Source of the DNA: Lysobacter sp. Root916
GTDB taxonomy: Bacteria; Pseudomonadota; Gammaproteobacteria; Xanthomonadales; Xanthomonadaceae
NCBI RefSeq assembly: GCF_001429785.1
Contig: NZ_LMJF01000018.1
Span: 1-64,000 of the forward strand
Length of the DNA stretch: 64,000 nucleotides
Direction of reading: 5' to 3'
The first letter of the stretch is position 1, and each line of letters starts with the position of its first letter. Below are positions 19,206 through 28,481 of this stretch, one piece after another. The notes below the pieces were generated by a model, which was given only the letters and a program-made list of their open reading frames with translations, did not search any database and was not told the DNA's origin. The translations under genes and the position numbers were made by a program.

Positions 19206-19311
19206 GCCACCGATCCGTCGGCAAGCGCGAGCGCGGTCACAGCCCGAACAGCGCGCGCTTTGCCTTGCATGCAGCCGAGGTAGACTCGCCCGGTTCCTGG
19301 CAGGGTGAAGC

Positions 19312-19728
19312 ATGGACAAACGCGTACTTTTGGGCTGCATCGCCGCACTGTCGGTGCTGCTGCTGGGCGGTCTGGCCGCGCAATTGGCCGGTGCCAACAG
19401 CGAAGGCGGACAGATCCTGCACACGCCTCTGGGCCGGGTGCCGGTCGGCGACGTCTTGATGGTGCTGCTGGCGATGACGGTGGGCGGCGCGATCGCGCGG
19501 CGCAAATTCCGTGCGGTCGCGGTGCTGATGGTGTTGATCGTGTGGCTGTCGATCCTGACCGTGCTGGTGGCGATGATCGCCCCCGACAGCCCGCCGCCGA
19601 TGGCCTCGCTGCCGGCGATGCTGAAGTACAACGGCGCGGCGATCGTGCTGAGTCTGTTGGCGGCCTGGCTGGGCGCCACGATCGGCGAGACCCTGGCCAA
19701 TCGGCGCACCAAGGCCGCTGCGTCCTGA
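19312..19728 (+). CDS. small membrane protein of unknown function
   Basis: A 138-residue protein with four hydrophobic segments (about residues 5-26, 46-62, 67-91, 107-127) and short charged loops, ending in RRTKAAAS. I recognise no family. It stands alone between two repeat regions; an intact frame with membrane topology and a good start (ATG at 19312 after GCAGGGTGAAGC) argue that it is real. Confidence 0.75.
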   Translation: MDKRVLLGCIAALSVLLLGGLAAQLAGANSEGGQILHTPLGRVPVGDVLMVLLAMTVGGAIARRKFRAVAVLMVLIVWLSILTVLVAMIAPDSPPPMASLPAMLKYNGAAIVLSLLAAWLGATIGETLANRRTKAAAS

Positions 19729-19746
19729 GCGTGGCGCCGCTGCCTC

Positions 19747-19849
19747 CTGTGGGAGCGGCGTAAGCCGCGATCGTGCGGCCCCATCGCAACGTAGCTCGCA
19801 GCTCACGCAGCGAATGCAACAGCATCGCGGCTTACGCCGCCCCCACAGG
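19747..19849. repeat. long inverted-repeat element (GTAAGCCGCGAT family), copy 1
   Basis: Left arm 19747-19771 (CCTGTGGGAGCGGCGTAAGC...) and right arm 19824-19849 are near-perfect reverse complements around a ~50-base loop. Related elements lie at 46505-46591 and 63171-63239. As it lies between convergent genes it could also act in transcription termination or mRNA 3'-end protection. Confidence 0.85.
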
Positions 19850-19875
19850 GAGCCGGCGCAACGCGCGCGACCGGT

Positions 19876-20739
19876 TTAGCTGTGCGATCCGCCGCGCTTA
19901 ATCGCGATCAGCGCCGAGGTGTCGGACTCGCCCATTCCGCGTTCGATCAGCTCGGCGTAGTCGGCCAGGGCCTGGTCGATGACGGTGGTGCGGATGCCGC
20001 TGTCGCGCGCGATGCCTTGCACGATGCGCAGGTCCTTGAGCATGTGCGCGCACTTGAAGCCGGGCGCGAACTCGTCGCGCAGCATGGTCGCGCCGCGCTT
20101 GTCGAGGAACCAGTTGTTGGCCGCGCCGGCCAGCAGGGTCGGCAGCAGGCGCTCCGGGTCCAGGCCCAGCTTCTCGCCCAGCGCCAGGCCTTCGCAGACC
20201 GCCTCGTTGATGCCCGCGACCAATACCTGGTTGACCGCCTTGGTGGCCTGACCCGCGCCGGTGCCGCCCATGTGGCTGATGCGCGCGGCATAGGCCTCGA
20301 TCGCCGGGCGCGCGCGCTCCAACACCTCGGCGTCGCCGCCGGCCATCACCGACAGCTTGCCGTTGCGCGCGCCTTCGACGCCGCCGGACACCGGCGCGTC
20401 GATGAAACCGATGTTGTGCGTGGCCAGCATCGCCGCGCAGCGACGCGCGGTTTCCACCGCCACCGTCGAATGGTCGACCACGATCGCACCGGCCTTGAGC
20501 ACTTCGGCCAACGCGGCCACGTTCTCCAGCACGTCCGCGTCCAGCGATACGCACAGGGTGACCACGTCGCAGTCGGCGAAGTTGGCCGCCGAGCGCGCCG
20601 CGCGCACGTCCAACTCCGCCGCCAATGCGTCGGCCTTGGCCTGGGTACGATTGCCGACCGCGGTCAGCAGCCCACGGTTGTGCACGTAACGCGCCATCGG
20701 CGCGCCCATCGCGCCCAGGCCTATGAATCCGACTTTCAT
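19876..20739 (-). CDS. NAD(P)-dependent beta-hydroxyacid dehydrogenase (3-hydroxyisobutyrate dehydrogenase family)
   Basis: A 287-residue two-domain oxidoreductase: Rossmann motif GFIGLGAMGAPMA at the start, substrate-binding DAPVSGGVEGARNG, the catalytic-Lys region GAGQATKAVNQ, and an all-helical C-terminal domain. Substrate could be 3-hydroxyisobutyrate, tartronate semialdehyde or a related succinic-semialdehyde-type compound; the sequence alone does not decide. ATG at 20739 was chosen because the nucleotide-binding fold begins there. A YciI-like gene lies 26 bp upstream on the same strand. Confidence 0.88.
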   Translation of the reverse strand: MKVGFIGLGAMGAPMARYVHNRGLLTAVGNRTQAKADALAAELDVRAARSAANFADCDVVTLCVSLDADVLENVAALAEVLKAGAIVVDHSTVAVETARRCAAMLATHNIGFIDAPVSGGVEGARNGKLSVMAGGDAEVLERARPAIEAYAARISHMGGTGAGQATKAVNQVLVAGINEAVCEGLALGEKLGLDPERLLPTLLAGAANNWFLDKRGATMLRDEFAPGFKCAHMLKDLRIVQGIARDSGIRTTVIDQALADYAELIERGMGESDTSALIAIKRGGSHS

Positions 20740-20765
20740 TTCAACCTTCCGTCCCGTGAGGGTGT

Positions 20766-21017
20766 TCAGACCTGCCATTCGTAAATCGTGAGCCGCGACG
20801 CACCGGTCAGGTGCAGCGGATCGGTATGCGCCAGCGCGGTCGCCGCGTCCAGGTCCGGCGCCAGCAGCACGTAGGCGCCGCCGCTCTTGTCCGAGAACCC
20901 GCCCGAGCGCTCCAGCCGGCCTTGCGCGCGCAGCGCGGCGATGAACTCGCGGTGCGGCTCGATCGCGCCCGCATCGAAGTTCGGCTCGCGCATCGCCAGC
21001 ACCAGATACTGCTTCAT
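20766..21017 (-). CDS. YciI-family protein
   Basis: An 83-residue protein of the YciI/YCII fold (ferredoxin-like alpha-beta), with the pattern REPNFDAGAIEPHREFIAALRAQGRL and a central SDKSGGAYVLLA. His (HREF) and Asp residues are those usually conserved in the proposed active site. Function is unknown. It lies between speA and the dehydrogenase on the same strand, with 19- and 26-bp gaps, so the three may share a transcript. Confidence 0.85.
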   Translation of the reverse strand: MKQYLVLAMREPNFDAGAIEPHREFIAALRAQGRLERSGGFSDKSGGAYVLLAPDLDAATALAHTDPLHLTGASRLTIYEWQV

Positions 21018-21036
21018 GTCCGCGCTCCCGCCGTCG

Positions 21037-22926
21037 TCACGCCAGCGGCGCGTCGCTGAGATAGGTGTAGCCGGTCAGGCCGGTTTCCAGCGCCTCGTTC
21101 AGACGCTCGGACTCCTCGTCCGACAACCCGGCCGCGGCGACCTTGTCGCGGTAGGCCTGGCGCAGGTCGGACAACTGGTAGCCCACGTAATCCAGCATCA
21201 CGTCGGTGGTGTCGCCGCGGCGCTGTTGCGCGATCCGGTAGCCGTCGCCGTCGACGCGCACTTCCATCGCGTCGGTATCGCCGAACAAGTTATGGATGTC
21301 GCCCAGGATCTCCTGATAGGCGCCGACCAGGAAGAAACCCAGCCGGTAGCTTTCGCCATGCTTGAGGCGATGCAGCGGCAGCGAGGTGTCCAGGCCTTCG
21401 TTCTCGACGTAGGTCTTGACCGTGCCGTCGGAGTCGCAGGTCATGTCGGCGAGGATGCCGCGGCGCTCCGGCGTTTCGTCCAGGCGCTCGATCGGCACGA
21501 TCGGGAACACCTGGTCGATCGCCCACACGTCCGGAATCGACTCGAACACGGAGAAGTTGACGAAGTACTTGTCGACCAGGCGGTCGTTAAGCTCGTCCAA
21601 CAGCTCGCGATGGCTTTTCTCGTCGTAGTTTAGGCGTTGCCGCACCGCATGCGCGATCGCGTAGAACAAATCGTCGATGCGCGCGCGCTGGGTCAGATCG
21701 ATCTGGCCCAGGGCGTACAGCGACAAGCCTTCGCTATGGTGGTGCTGAGCCTCGTGGAACAACTCCACGGCCGGGCGCCGATCGAGTTCGTCGTGGATCT
21801 CGCGCAGATGGCGCACCACCGCCGGCTCGTCGTCGTGCGAATCGGGGATGCGGCCTTCCGGCGCCTCCTCGACTTCCGACACGTTGGCCACCAGCACCGC
21901 ATGGTGCGCGGTCATCGCGCGTCCGCATTCGGTGACCACCCGCGGCGGGGTCAGGCCGTGCTCGACGCAGGCCTCGGCCAGCGGCTGCACGATGCTGTTT
22001 GCGTACTGGCCGATGCCGTAGTTGATCGAGCAGTAGCCGCGCGAACGCGTGCCTTCGTAGTCGATGCCCAGGCCGCCGCCGACGTCCATGTAGCGCACCT
22101 TGGCGCCCAGCTTGGACAGCTCGACGAAGTAGCGCGTGGCCTCGCGCATGCCGTTGGCGATGTCGCGCACGTTGGAGATCTGCGAGCCCATGTGGAAATG
22201 CAGCAGCTGCAGGCAGTCGCTCATGCCGGCGTCGCGCAGCTTCTTCCACAGGTCCAGCACCTGGCGCGGCGACAGCCCGAACTTGGCCTTGTCGCCGCCG
22301 CTGTTCTGCCACTTGCCCGCGCCCAGCGAGGCCAGGCGCATGCGCACGCCCAGGCCGGGCTGCACGCCCAGGGCCTTGGCTTCCTCGATCACCAGCGCCA
22401 GCTCGGACGGCTTCTCGACCACGATGTAGGTTTCCAGCCCGAGCTTGCGGCCGATCAGGGCCAGGCGGATGTACTCGCGGTCCTTGTAGCCGTTGCACAC
22501 GATCAGGCCGCCGGGTCGGCTCAGCGCCAGCACCGCCATCAGCTCGGGCTTGCTGCCCGCTTCCAGGCCGAAGCCTTCGCCGTGGTGCGAGGCCAGGGTG
22601 CCGGCCACGCCGCGGTGCTGGTTGACCTTGATCGGATAGACCGCGGTGTAGCCGCCGGCATAGTCCCACTCGGCCTGGGCCTGGGCGAACGCGGCCTGCA
22701 GCTTGTCCAGGCGGTCGCCGAGGATGTCGGGGAAGCGCACCAGCACCGGCAGCTTGGCGCCGTTGGCGCGCGCGGCGTCGACCACGTCGGGCAGCGGAAT
22801 CGCCGGCCCGCGCTCGCCGTGCGGCCGCACCACGATCCGCCCGGCCGTATCGACGTCGAAGTAGCCTTCGGACCAATGCGGGATCGAGTAGGTCTTGCGG
22901 GCCTGATCGAGCGACCAGTCGGACAT
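21037..22926 (-). CDS. speA: biosynthetic arginine decarboxylase
   Basis: PLP-dependent conversion of arginine to agmatine, the first step of polyamine synthesis. The 629-residue protein has the fold-III PLP lysine in YPIKVNQ, HFHMGSQI, the glycine-rich phosphate loop DVGGGLGIDY and the C-terminal CDSDG substrate motif. Length fits SpeA. The spermidine synthase gene lies 2.1 kb away on the opposite strand, beyond an M48 protease gene. Confidence 0.96.
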   Translation of the reverse strand: MSDWSLDQARKTYSIPHWSEGYFDVDTAGRIVVRPHGERGPAIPLPDVVDAARANGAKLPVLVRFPDILGDRLDKLQAAFAQAQAEWDYAGGYTAVYPIKVNQHRGVAGTLASHHGEGFGLEAGSKPELMAVLALSRPGGLIVCNGYKDREYIRLALIGRKLGLETYIVVEKPSELALVIEEAKALGVQPGLGVRMRLASLGAGKWQNSGGDKAKFGLSPRQVLDLWKKLRDAGMSDCLQLLHFHMGSQISNVRDIANGMREATRYFVELSKLGAKVRYMDVGGGLGIDYEGTRSRGYCSINYGIGQYANSIVQPLAEACVEHGLTPPRVVTECGRAMTAHHAVLVANVSEVEEAPEGRIPDSHDDEPAVVRHLREIHDELDRRPAVELFHEAQHHHSEGLSLYALGQIDLTQRARIDDLFYAIAHAVRQRLNYDEKSHRELLDELNDRLVDKYFVNFSVFESIPDVWAIDQVFPIVPIERLDETPERRGILADMTCDSDGTVKTYVENEGLDTSLPLHRLKHGESYRLGFFLVGAYQEILGDIHNLFGDTDAMEVRVDGDGYRIAQQRRGDTTDVMLDYVGYQLSDLRQAYRDKVAAAGLSDEESERLNEALETGLTGYTYLSDAPLA

Positions 22927-23042
22927 CGGCGTGGCACCAGTGGGACGGAGAGGACGCGCATTCTACCGTCCCCATGCCTCGATCCCGGCCATCGCTGCCT
23001 GAACGGCCGCGAGGCGCCGCCAGCGGCTCAGGCGCGCAGGCC

Positions 23043-24899
23043 TCAAGCCCGCGTGTACACCAGCGTGCCCGGCATGGCCTTGATCCGCTTGGCCAGCGCG
23101 CGATGGCTGGATTCGTGCAGGGCGACGATGCTGCCGGGCAGCTCCAGGCCGTCGAGCACCTTCTGCAGCATCCCGCCCTCGGTCCAGGCCACGCCGCGCA
23201 GCGCCAGCAACACCAGGTAGTGCGGGATGCCGCTGTCGTCGCCCGCGATCTCCTTGCGCACGATCCAGGCCTGCTTGACCTTGCCCGAAGCCTGCAGGCC
23301 CACCGTGGCGATCCGCAGGGCCTCGGCATCCAGGCCGTGCTCGAGCAGGCGGTCCTTCTTGGGATCGACCTCCTCGCGCGCGAGCAAGGCGCCGTCGCGG
23401 CGCTGGTATAGCGCGCGCAGCCGCTTCGCCGCGGCCTCGAACGCAGCCTCGTCGCCGGCGCGGTGGTGGTGCTGCATCAGCACCTGCAGGCCCTGCTCGG
23501 TCAGGTCCGGGTCCAGCTCGATCGCGCGCTCCAGCAGGCCCACGCCTTCCGCGTCCTGGCGGTCGACCAACTGCGCGCCCAGGCGCGCCAGCACCAGGGC
23601 GTCGTCCGGGCGCGCGGCCAGGGCCGCGCGATACAGCGGCACGGCGTCGGCGTCGGGGCGCAGGCGGTCGACCAGGACGGCGTACTCGCCCAGCTCGGCG
23701 CCGGCCAGCGCGTCGGCGCGCGCCTCCAGTTCGGCCAGGCGCGCATGGTCCTGGCCCAGCGCCTGGTGGCGCTGCTGCCAGGTCTCGGCGACGTGCTCGT
23801 GCCATTCGCGGCTGAAACGCTCCTCCAGGGTCTGACGCAGCGGCCCCAGCAGGGCCTCGGCGGCCGACTGCGCCGGCGCCGGCACCGCGGCCGGCGACTG
23901 GCCCAGGGCCTGCAAGCGCTGGGCCAGGGTCGGGTGGGTGTCCTCCAGACCGGGTTGTTCGTCCAGCAGCTCCTGCAGGATCGGCGCGTCGTCGGCGCCG
24001 ACCGCGGCGAAGCTGCCGGCCATGTCGCGGTACAGCGCCTGCGGCGGCCGCGGCTGGGTCTCGACGCTGCGCTCCACGTCCGCCCAGAAATCGCGTTGCA
24101 GGCGCACGCTGCCCAGCCCCACGCGCTGCAGGGCCTGGGCCATGGTCGGCGCGCCGGTCACGCGCGCGGCGGTGGCGTCGGCGTCGTACTCCTGCGCGCG
24201 CGCCAGCACGAAGCTGTAGGCGTCGAAATAGGGCGCATACCAATTGAAGAAGCGCAGGAACAGCGCGCCCATGCGCGAACGGCGTTGCGACAACTCGCCC
24301 AGGAACCGGTTCCAACTGGCGCGCACCCGGTAGATCCAGCCGGCGAAACGGCCGTGGCCGCCGCCGAAATGGCCGAACTCGTGGGCGACCACCGCGGCGA
24401 ACTGCTCGCGACTGAGCAACTGCATCAGCGGCAGGCCCAGCACCAGGTAATGGGTATGCCCGAACAGGCCCAGCGCGCGCGGCACACTGGCCGCGCCGGC
24501 GTTGAGATTGGGATCGATCAGGATCTGCTTGAGCGGCGGCGCCCCGGTCTGCGCGCGCAGGCGCTCGATCTCGGCGCGCAGCTCCGGCGCCTCGTTCGGG
24601 CCCAGGACGTAGCCGGTGGGCGGCTCGAACTTCACCCACAGCGCCTTGAGCACGAACCAGCCGAACGCGACCGGTATCCAGATCACCTTCAGCAGCTTGA
24701 GCAGCAGGATCGGGCTGATCGCCAGCAAGGCCAGCACCAGGCCGACCGACATGCCCAGCGCCAGCAGCACCGTGCCGCCCAGCACCGCAAACCCCAGGCC
24801 CGCCAACAGGGCCAACTTGAACTTGTAGCGTCCCGGCGCCTGCTGCGCCTCCCGCTCCAGGCGCTCGACCAGCCCCTGGTACCGCGCGACCGATGCCAT
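23043..24899 (-). CDS. M48-family membrane metalloprotease with helical repeats
   Basis: A 618-residue protein. An N-terminal pair of long hydrophobic helices (about residues 26-75) anchors it in the membrane; the zinc motif HEFGH begins at His173 and a downstream Glu-containing helix (AQEYDADATA) supplies the third ligand, as in M48/HtpX-type peptidases. The C-terminal ~300 residues are Ala/Leu-rich tandem helices resembling TPRs, suitable for binding protein partners. Start ATG at 24899; an upstream in-frame ATG at 24938 is possible. Substrates are unknown; quality control of membrane proteins is an inference from the family. Confidence 0.85.
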   Translation of the reverse strand: MASVARYQGLVERLEREAQQAPGRYKFKLALLAGLGFAVLGGTVLLALGMSVGLVLALLAISPILLLKLLKVIWIPVAFGWFVLKALWVKFEPPTGYVLGPNEAPELRAEIERLRAQTGAPPLKQILIDPNLNAGAASVPRALGLFGHTHYLVLGLPLMQLLSREQFAAVVAHEFGHFGGGHGRFAGWIYRVRASWNRFLGELSQRRSRMGALFLRFFNWYAPYFDAYSFVLARAQEYDADATAARVTGAPTMAQALQRVGLGSVRLQRDFWADVERSVETQPRPPQALYRDMAGSFAAVGADDAPILQELLDEQPGLEDTHPTLAQRLQALGQSPAAVPAPAQSAAEALLGPLRQTLEERFSREWHEHVAETWQQRHQALGQDHARLAELEARADALAGAELGEYAVLVDRLRPDADAVPLYRAALAARPDDALVLARLGAQLVDRQDAEGVGLLERAIELDPDLTEQGLQVLMQHHHRAGDEAAFEAAAKRLRALYQRRDGALLAREEVDPKKDRLLEHGLDAEALRIATVGLQASGKVKQAWIVRKEIAGDDSGIPHYLVLLALRGVAWTEGGMLQKVLDGLELPGSIVALHESSHRALAKRIKAMPGTLVYTRA

Positions 24900-25085
24900 C
24901 CTTGCAGCCCCCTGCTCCGCCCCCGTGTCTGCGGCCATTTTAGGCCAGGCCGGGCGCCTCACGCCCGGTCCGTTACAATGCCGCCCCCCGCCCTGGCGCA
25001 GCGCCCGCACGTCGTGGCGCAGCGCAGCCGTCATCCGCGACGGCTACCTTGGCAGGCGCGCCCCACTTCTTTTGGAATCACCCGC

Positions 25086-25955
25086 ATGAGCAGCTCCGAC
25101 ACCTGGCATTACGAGAACTTCGAGCGCGCCGGCTCGGCCATCGGCTACCGCATCACCCGCAAGCTCGACGAGGTCCAATCACAGTTCCAGAAGATCGAGA
25201 TCTTCGAGAGCACCGACTGGGGCAACCTCATGCTGATCGACGGCGCGATGATGCTGACCACGCGCGACAACTTCCTCTATCACGAGATGATGTCGCACCC
25301 GGCGCTGTTCACCCACGCCGCGCCCAAGAACGTGGTCATCATCGGCGGCGGCGACTGCGGCACCCTGCGCGAAGTGCTCAAGCACCCCGGCGTGGAAGAA
25401 GCCGTGCAGTGCGATATCGACGAGCAGGTCACGCGCATGGCCGAGAAGTGGTTCCCGGAACTGTGCGAGCGCAACGGCGACGCGCGCGCGCAGCTGTTGT
25501 TCGACGACGGCATCGCCTACATGGCCAACCGCGCGCCGGGCAGCGTCGACATCATCATCGTCGACTCCACCGACCCGGTCGGCCCGGCCGAGGGCCTGTT
25601 CAACAAGGCTTTCTACGAAAGCTGCTTCCGCGCGCTCAAGGACGACGGCATCCTGGTCCAGCAGTCGGAATCGCCGCTGGTCCTGTTGGACCTGATCAAG
25701 GAAATGCGCGCCGAGATGGGCAAGGCCGGCTTCTCCAGCTTCCAGACCCTGCCGTTCCCGCAGCCGTGCTACCCCACCGGCTGGTGGAGCTGCACCCTGG
25801 CGCGCAAACACGCCGACCAAGAGCGGGGCGGCTTCGCTTTCCGCGACGCCGACGCGCGCGGCAAGGGCTTCGACACCCTGTACTACAGCGCGGATATCCA
25901 CCGCGGCGCGCAGAGCCTGCCGCCGTTCGTGGCCACGGCCCTGGGCGAGGGCTGA
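25086..25955 (+). CDS. speE: spermidine synthase (polyamine aminopropyltransferase)
   Basis: Transfers aminopropyl from decarboxylated AdoMet to putrescine. The 289-residue protein has the SAM-binding IIGGGDCGTLRE, the acidic QCDIDEQV strand, and the catalytic IIVDSTDPVGPA motif. Start ATG at 25086 (MSSSDTWHYEN). Functionally paired with speA across the intervening protease gene. A hairpin terminator follows. Confidence 0.97.
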   Translation: MSSSDTWHYENFERAGSAIGYRITRKLDEVQSQFQKIEIFESTDWGNLMLIDGAMMLTTRDNFLYHEMMSHPALFTHAAPKNVVIIGGGDCGTLREVLKHPGVEEAVQCDIDEQVTRMAEKWFPELCERNGDARAQLLFDDGIAYMANRAPGSVDIIIVDSTDPVGPAEGLFNKAFYESCFRALKDDGILVQQSESPLVLLDLIKEMRAEMGKAGFSSFQTLPFPQPCYPTGWWSCTLARKHADQERGGFAFRDADARGKGFDTLYYSADIHRGAQSLPPFVATALGEG

Positions 25956-26013
25956 TCCGGCATCGGACGCGGCCCAGGCGAATGCCCGGCGCCGCGCCCG
26001 ACACGCGACTGCA

Positions 26014-26040
26014 CGGCGGCCTTCACGGCCGCCGCTTCGT
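26014..26040 (+). terminator. probable intrinsic terminator
   Basis: Stem CGGCGGCC / GGCCGCCG with loop TTCAC, followed by CTTCGTTT. It lies between the convergent speE and metzincin genes; the U-run is weak. Confidence 0.6.
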
Positions 26041-26051
26041 TTCCGCTGGCC

Positions 26052-27332
26052 TCAGCGGAAGGCCGCCATCGTCGCCGCACGCGTGCGCATGACCCGCTCG
26101 TTGTCGCGGGTGCTGGTGCCCAGCGCCCGCGCCACGCCACCCACCGTGTAGGTCTGGTCGATCGTGGAGAAGTAGCCGATACGCGGCTGCGGATTCGAGT
26201 TCACCGCCATGATGGTGCGGAAGTTGCCGCTGCTATTGACGTAGCCATGGCCGTAGGAGAACGGCGTGGTGTTCGGATCGTTGTCGTGACGCGCGCCGAA
26301 CAAGTGCGCCGCCTCGTGCACGAAGGTGTAGGTGCTGCAGGATTGGTTCTGCACGAAGAAGGCGGTGCTCGCGGTTGCGCCGATCGCGTCGGCCTGGCCG
26401 CACAGGCCGCCGCCGGAGCCGTTGTTCAGACCGTCGCGGGTGACCAGCGCCACGATGTCCGCGGCCGTGTTGTTGCGCTCGGTGGTCGCATAGGTGTCGA
26501 ACCAGCCATCGCTGGTGTTTCGGATGCGCGCCACCAGCGTACCGGCCACGTCGCTGGACTGCGCCTGCGAGGTGAAGCGGACGCCGGCGCTTTCGAAGCG
26601 CAGCGCCAAGGCGTTGTTGGCGAATGCCGTGTTCGACTGAGCGATGAAGAAGGCCGCGCGATCGTTGGCCGAGTTCTGGCCGCCCAGCTCGGTGACGGCT
26701 TCCGGCGTGTAGACCTGCAGGATGCGGACGATGGTATCGGCCAGCAGCGCGTTGGCCGCCGGACGAACGCCAGGGCCGCGATCCTGCTGCGGCGCCAGAT
26801 CGACCCGGGCCGGGGTATCGTCCGCGCCTTCCAGGCTGGCCGGGTCGCGCTTGACCATGAACTGCTGCTTGCCGTCCTCCGAGGTCAGCACCTCGTACAC
26901 CTCGCCGCTGGCGGAGACGATCTGCCCGGTCACGCGCTCGCCGCGTACCACGAACAAAGCGGTGGACGGCGGCGTGGCGCCGAGCTGCAACTGGCCGCCG
27001 GGCAGCAAGCGGTCGGCGCCCGACCAGACCACGTCGCCTTCGGCGGTGCGATACGACTTCGCCAGACGCATGCGCAGGCGTGCGCCTTCCGGCATGCTCA
27101 AGCTCAACTCGCGCTGCGCACCGAGCAGCGCCTTGCGGTCGACGGACACCGAGGCCGCCCACAGCGCGGTCTTGTCGCGCAGCATGTTGTTGACGCTCGC
27201 CGGCGCCGCGGCCGCGGCCTTGGCGGAATGGGCCTGGAACAGTTCCGGTACCGCCGCCGACTGCGCATCGGCGACATTGACCGTGGCGGCGACCAGGCCG
27301 GCGATGGACATTACCAAAATAGCCTTCTGCAT
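26052..27332 (-). CDS. secreted metzincin protease, peptidyl-Asp endopeptidase-like
   Basis: Predicted extracellular zinc endopeptidase of 426 residues: signal peptide (about 1-23), propeptide-like region (to about 190), then a catalytic domain with the extended zinc motif HEAAHLFGARHD (His339, Glu340, His343, His349) and a Met-turn (RTIMAV). This is the metzincin pattern of M12/M72 enzymes; Lysobacter and Xanthomonas relatives are often annotated as peptidyl-Asp metalloendopeptidases, which I take as the most likely subgroup. Cysteines in CGQ and QSCSTY probably form a disulfide. The 348 bases upstream hold no gene except a terminator for the convergent-facing neighbour, and probably contain its promoter. 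Confidence 0.87.
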   Translation of the reverse strand: MQKAILVMSIAGLVAATVNVADAQSAAVPELFQAHSAKAAAAAPASVNNMLRDKTALWAASVSVDRKALLGAQRELSLSMPEGARLRMRLAKSYRTAEGDVVWSGADRLLPGGQLQLGATPPSTALFVVRGERVTGQIVSASGEVYEVLTSEDGKQQFMVKRDPASLEGADDTPARVDLAPQQDRGPGVRPAANALLADTIVRILQVYTPEAVTELGGQNSANDRAAFFIAQSNTAFANNALALRFESAGVRFTSQAQSSDVAGTLVARIRNTSDGWFDTYATTERNNTAADIVALVTRDGLNNGSGGGLCGQADAIGATASTAFFVQNQSCSTYTFVHEAAHLFGARHDNDPNTTPFSYGHGYVNSSGNFRTIMAVNSNPQPRIGYFSTIDQTYTVGGVARALGTSTRDNERVMRTRAATMAAFR

Positions 27333-27639
27333 GTGGATCTCTCCTTGAACACAGCATTGAGTGTGGGCATCGAGGGCGACCGCGGCCGCCCGCCTCGTTC
27401 ATAGCCGTATCGACGACCGCCGCCCGCGATAGCGCGGCCGTGTGAGGGCACGATCCGCCTTGAACGGATTCGAGTTAGGCACGGCGCCCGCATCCGCAAC
27501 AGATCGGAAACCCCTCATTTGCGTTTCGAACATGCAACGCGAATCACACATTCCGGCATCGAAAAATCGATGGCACACAAGATGTGTAGCAAGTGAGTGA
27601 TTAGCGCGATTGCCCGCCCGGCATGAGCGCACTAGAACG

Positions 27640-27662
27640 AAGCCCGCGGCGATGCGGGGCTT
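27640..27662 (-). terminator. probable intrinsic terminator
   Basis: On the minus strand AAGCCCCGC-ATCGCC-GCGGGCTT followed by CGTTCT, about 20 bp after the stop of the exported protein gene at 27681. One bulged base in the stem. Confidence 0.6.
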
Positions 27663-27680
27663 TCCTTCAAAGCGCTAAGC

Positions 27681-28250
27681 TCACTTCATACGTGGCTTGA
27701 TGGGTTTCGCTGCCTTTCTCGGTAGCGGTAGCGGTGGCGGCGGCGGCCATCCACTGGCGACGAAATCGCGGCCTGCGATCAGCGAGGTGTGCTCAAGCGC
27801 AATACGCCCATCCAAGACCTTGCGTACTTCAGCCATGTCAGCGTCGCCCTCCAGGGGCGGCGAAGCCCCCAGATGGATCACCGAGCCTTGGCTGGCCCAC
27901 CAACCCGGCCGGGCGTCGGGCACGAACGCGACGTAGTAGTGACCGGTGTCCAGGCGGGTGCCGGCGCATACGCCGGTGTAGAAACGCATCTTCGGAGAGA
28001 TGGCCGCGTTTCCACGCAAGACCTTCAGCACACGGATCTCGCCGTACACCGTTCCCTCCACCTCTTCGGGAGGCGCAGCCAGCCGCGATGCCGTCAGCTG
28101 GAACACGAACACTTGCTTGGCCTCGCGAGCCGCCACGCCGCTCAGCGGCGGCGCCGGCGTACAGGCCAATGCCGGCAGGGCGGCGCTCAGCATCGCGAGT
28201 GCAAGCCACCGCGCAGCGGTCATCGCATAGGCCACCGGTGGCTTCGACAT
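27681..28250 (-). CDS. exported protein of unknown function
   Basis: A 189-residue protein with a signal peptide (hydrophobic core ALAMLSAALPALA) ending at a cysteine; the preceding residues are only a poor match to a lipobox, so lipidation is uncertain. The body is beta-rich (EVEGTVYGEIRVLKVLRG, HYYVAFVPDARPGWW) and recalls tissue-inhibitor or NTR-like domains, but I cannot name the family with confidence. The C-terminus is a proline run (GWPPPPPLPLP) and a basic tail. ATG at 28250 chosen; 28223 is an alternative that still keeps the signal peptide. Confidence 0.7.
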   Translation of the reverse strand: MSKPPVAYAMTAARWLALAMLSAALPALACTPAPPLSGVAAREAKQVFVFQLTASRLAAPPEEVEGTVYGEIRVLKVLRGNAAISPKMRFYTGVCAGTRLDTGHYYVAFVPDARPGWWASQGSVIHLGASPPLEGDADMAEVRKVLDGRIALEHTSLIAGRDFVASGWPPPPPLPLPRKAAKPIKPRMK

Positions 28251-28481
28251 CGCGTATCCCTGGGAATGTCCGGACGAGCGGTGCGCAAACGGCCTGACGC
28301 ACGGCCGACGCATGAGCCGACTCTATCACCACGCGGATTTTGTCATCACCATCGCGCAGCGCAGATACAAAATGAACTCCTCGCGCGCAGGAATGTGGCC
28401 GGTGGCGAACTGCTCGATTACCGCCGGGCGCAACTGCGCCGGATCCTCCGGCGAATCAGCGCTGCAGTACTACGCGCGGAC

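Noticed and set aside
15742-19224. 1160-codon frame antisense to radC, argS and the SPOR gene
   Set aside because: Runs through three well-supported sense genes and a repeat region; no recognisable motif.
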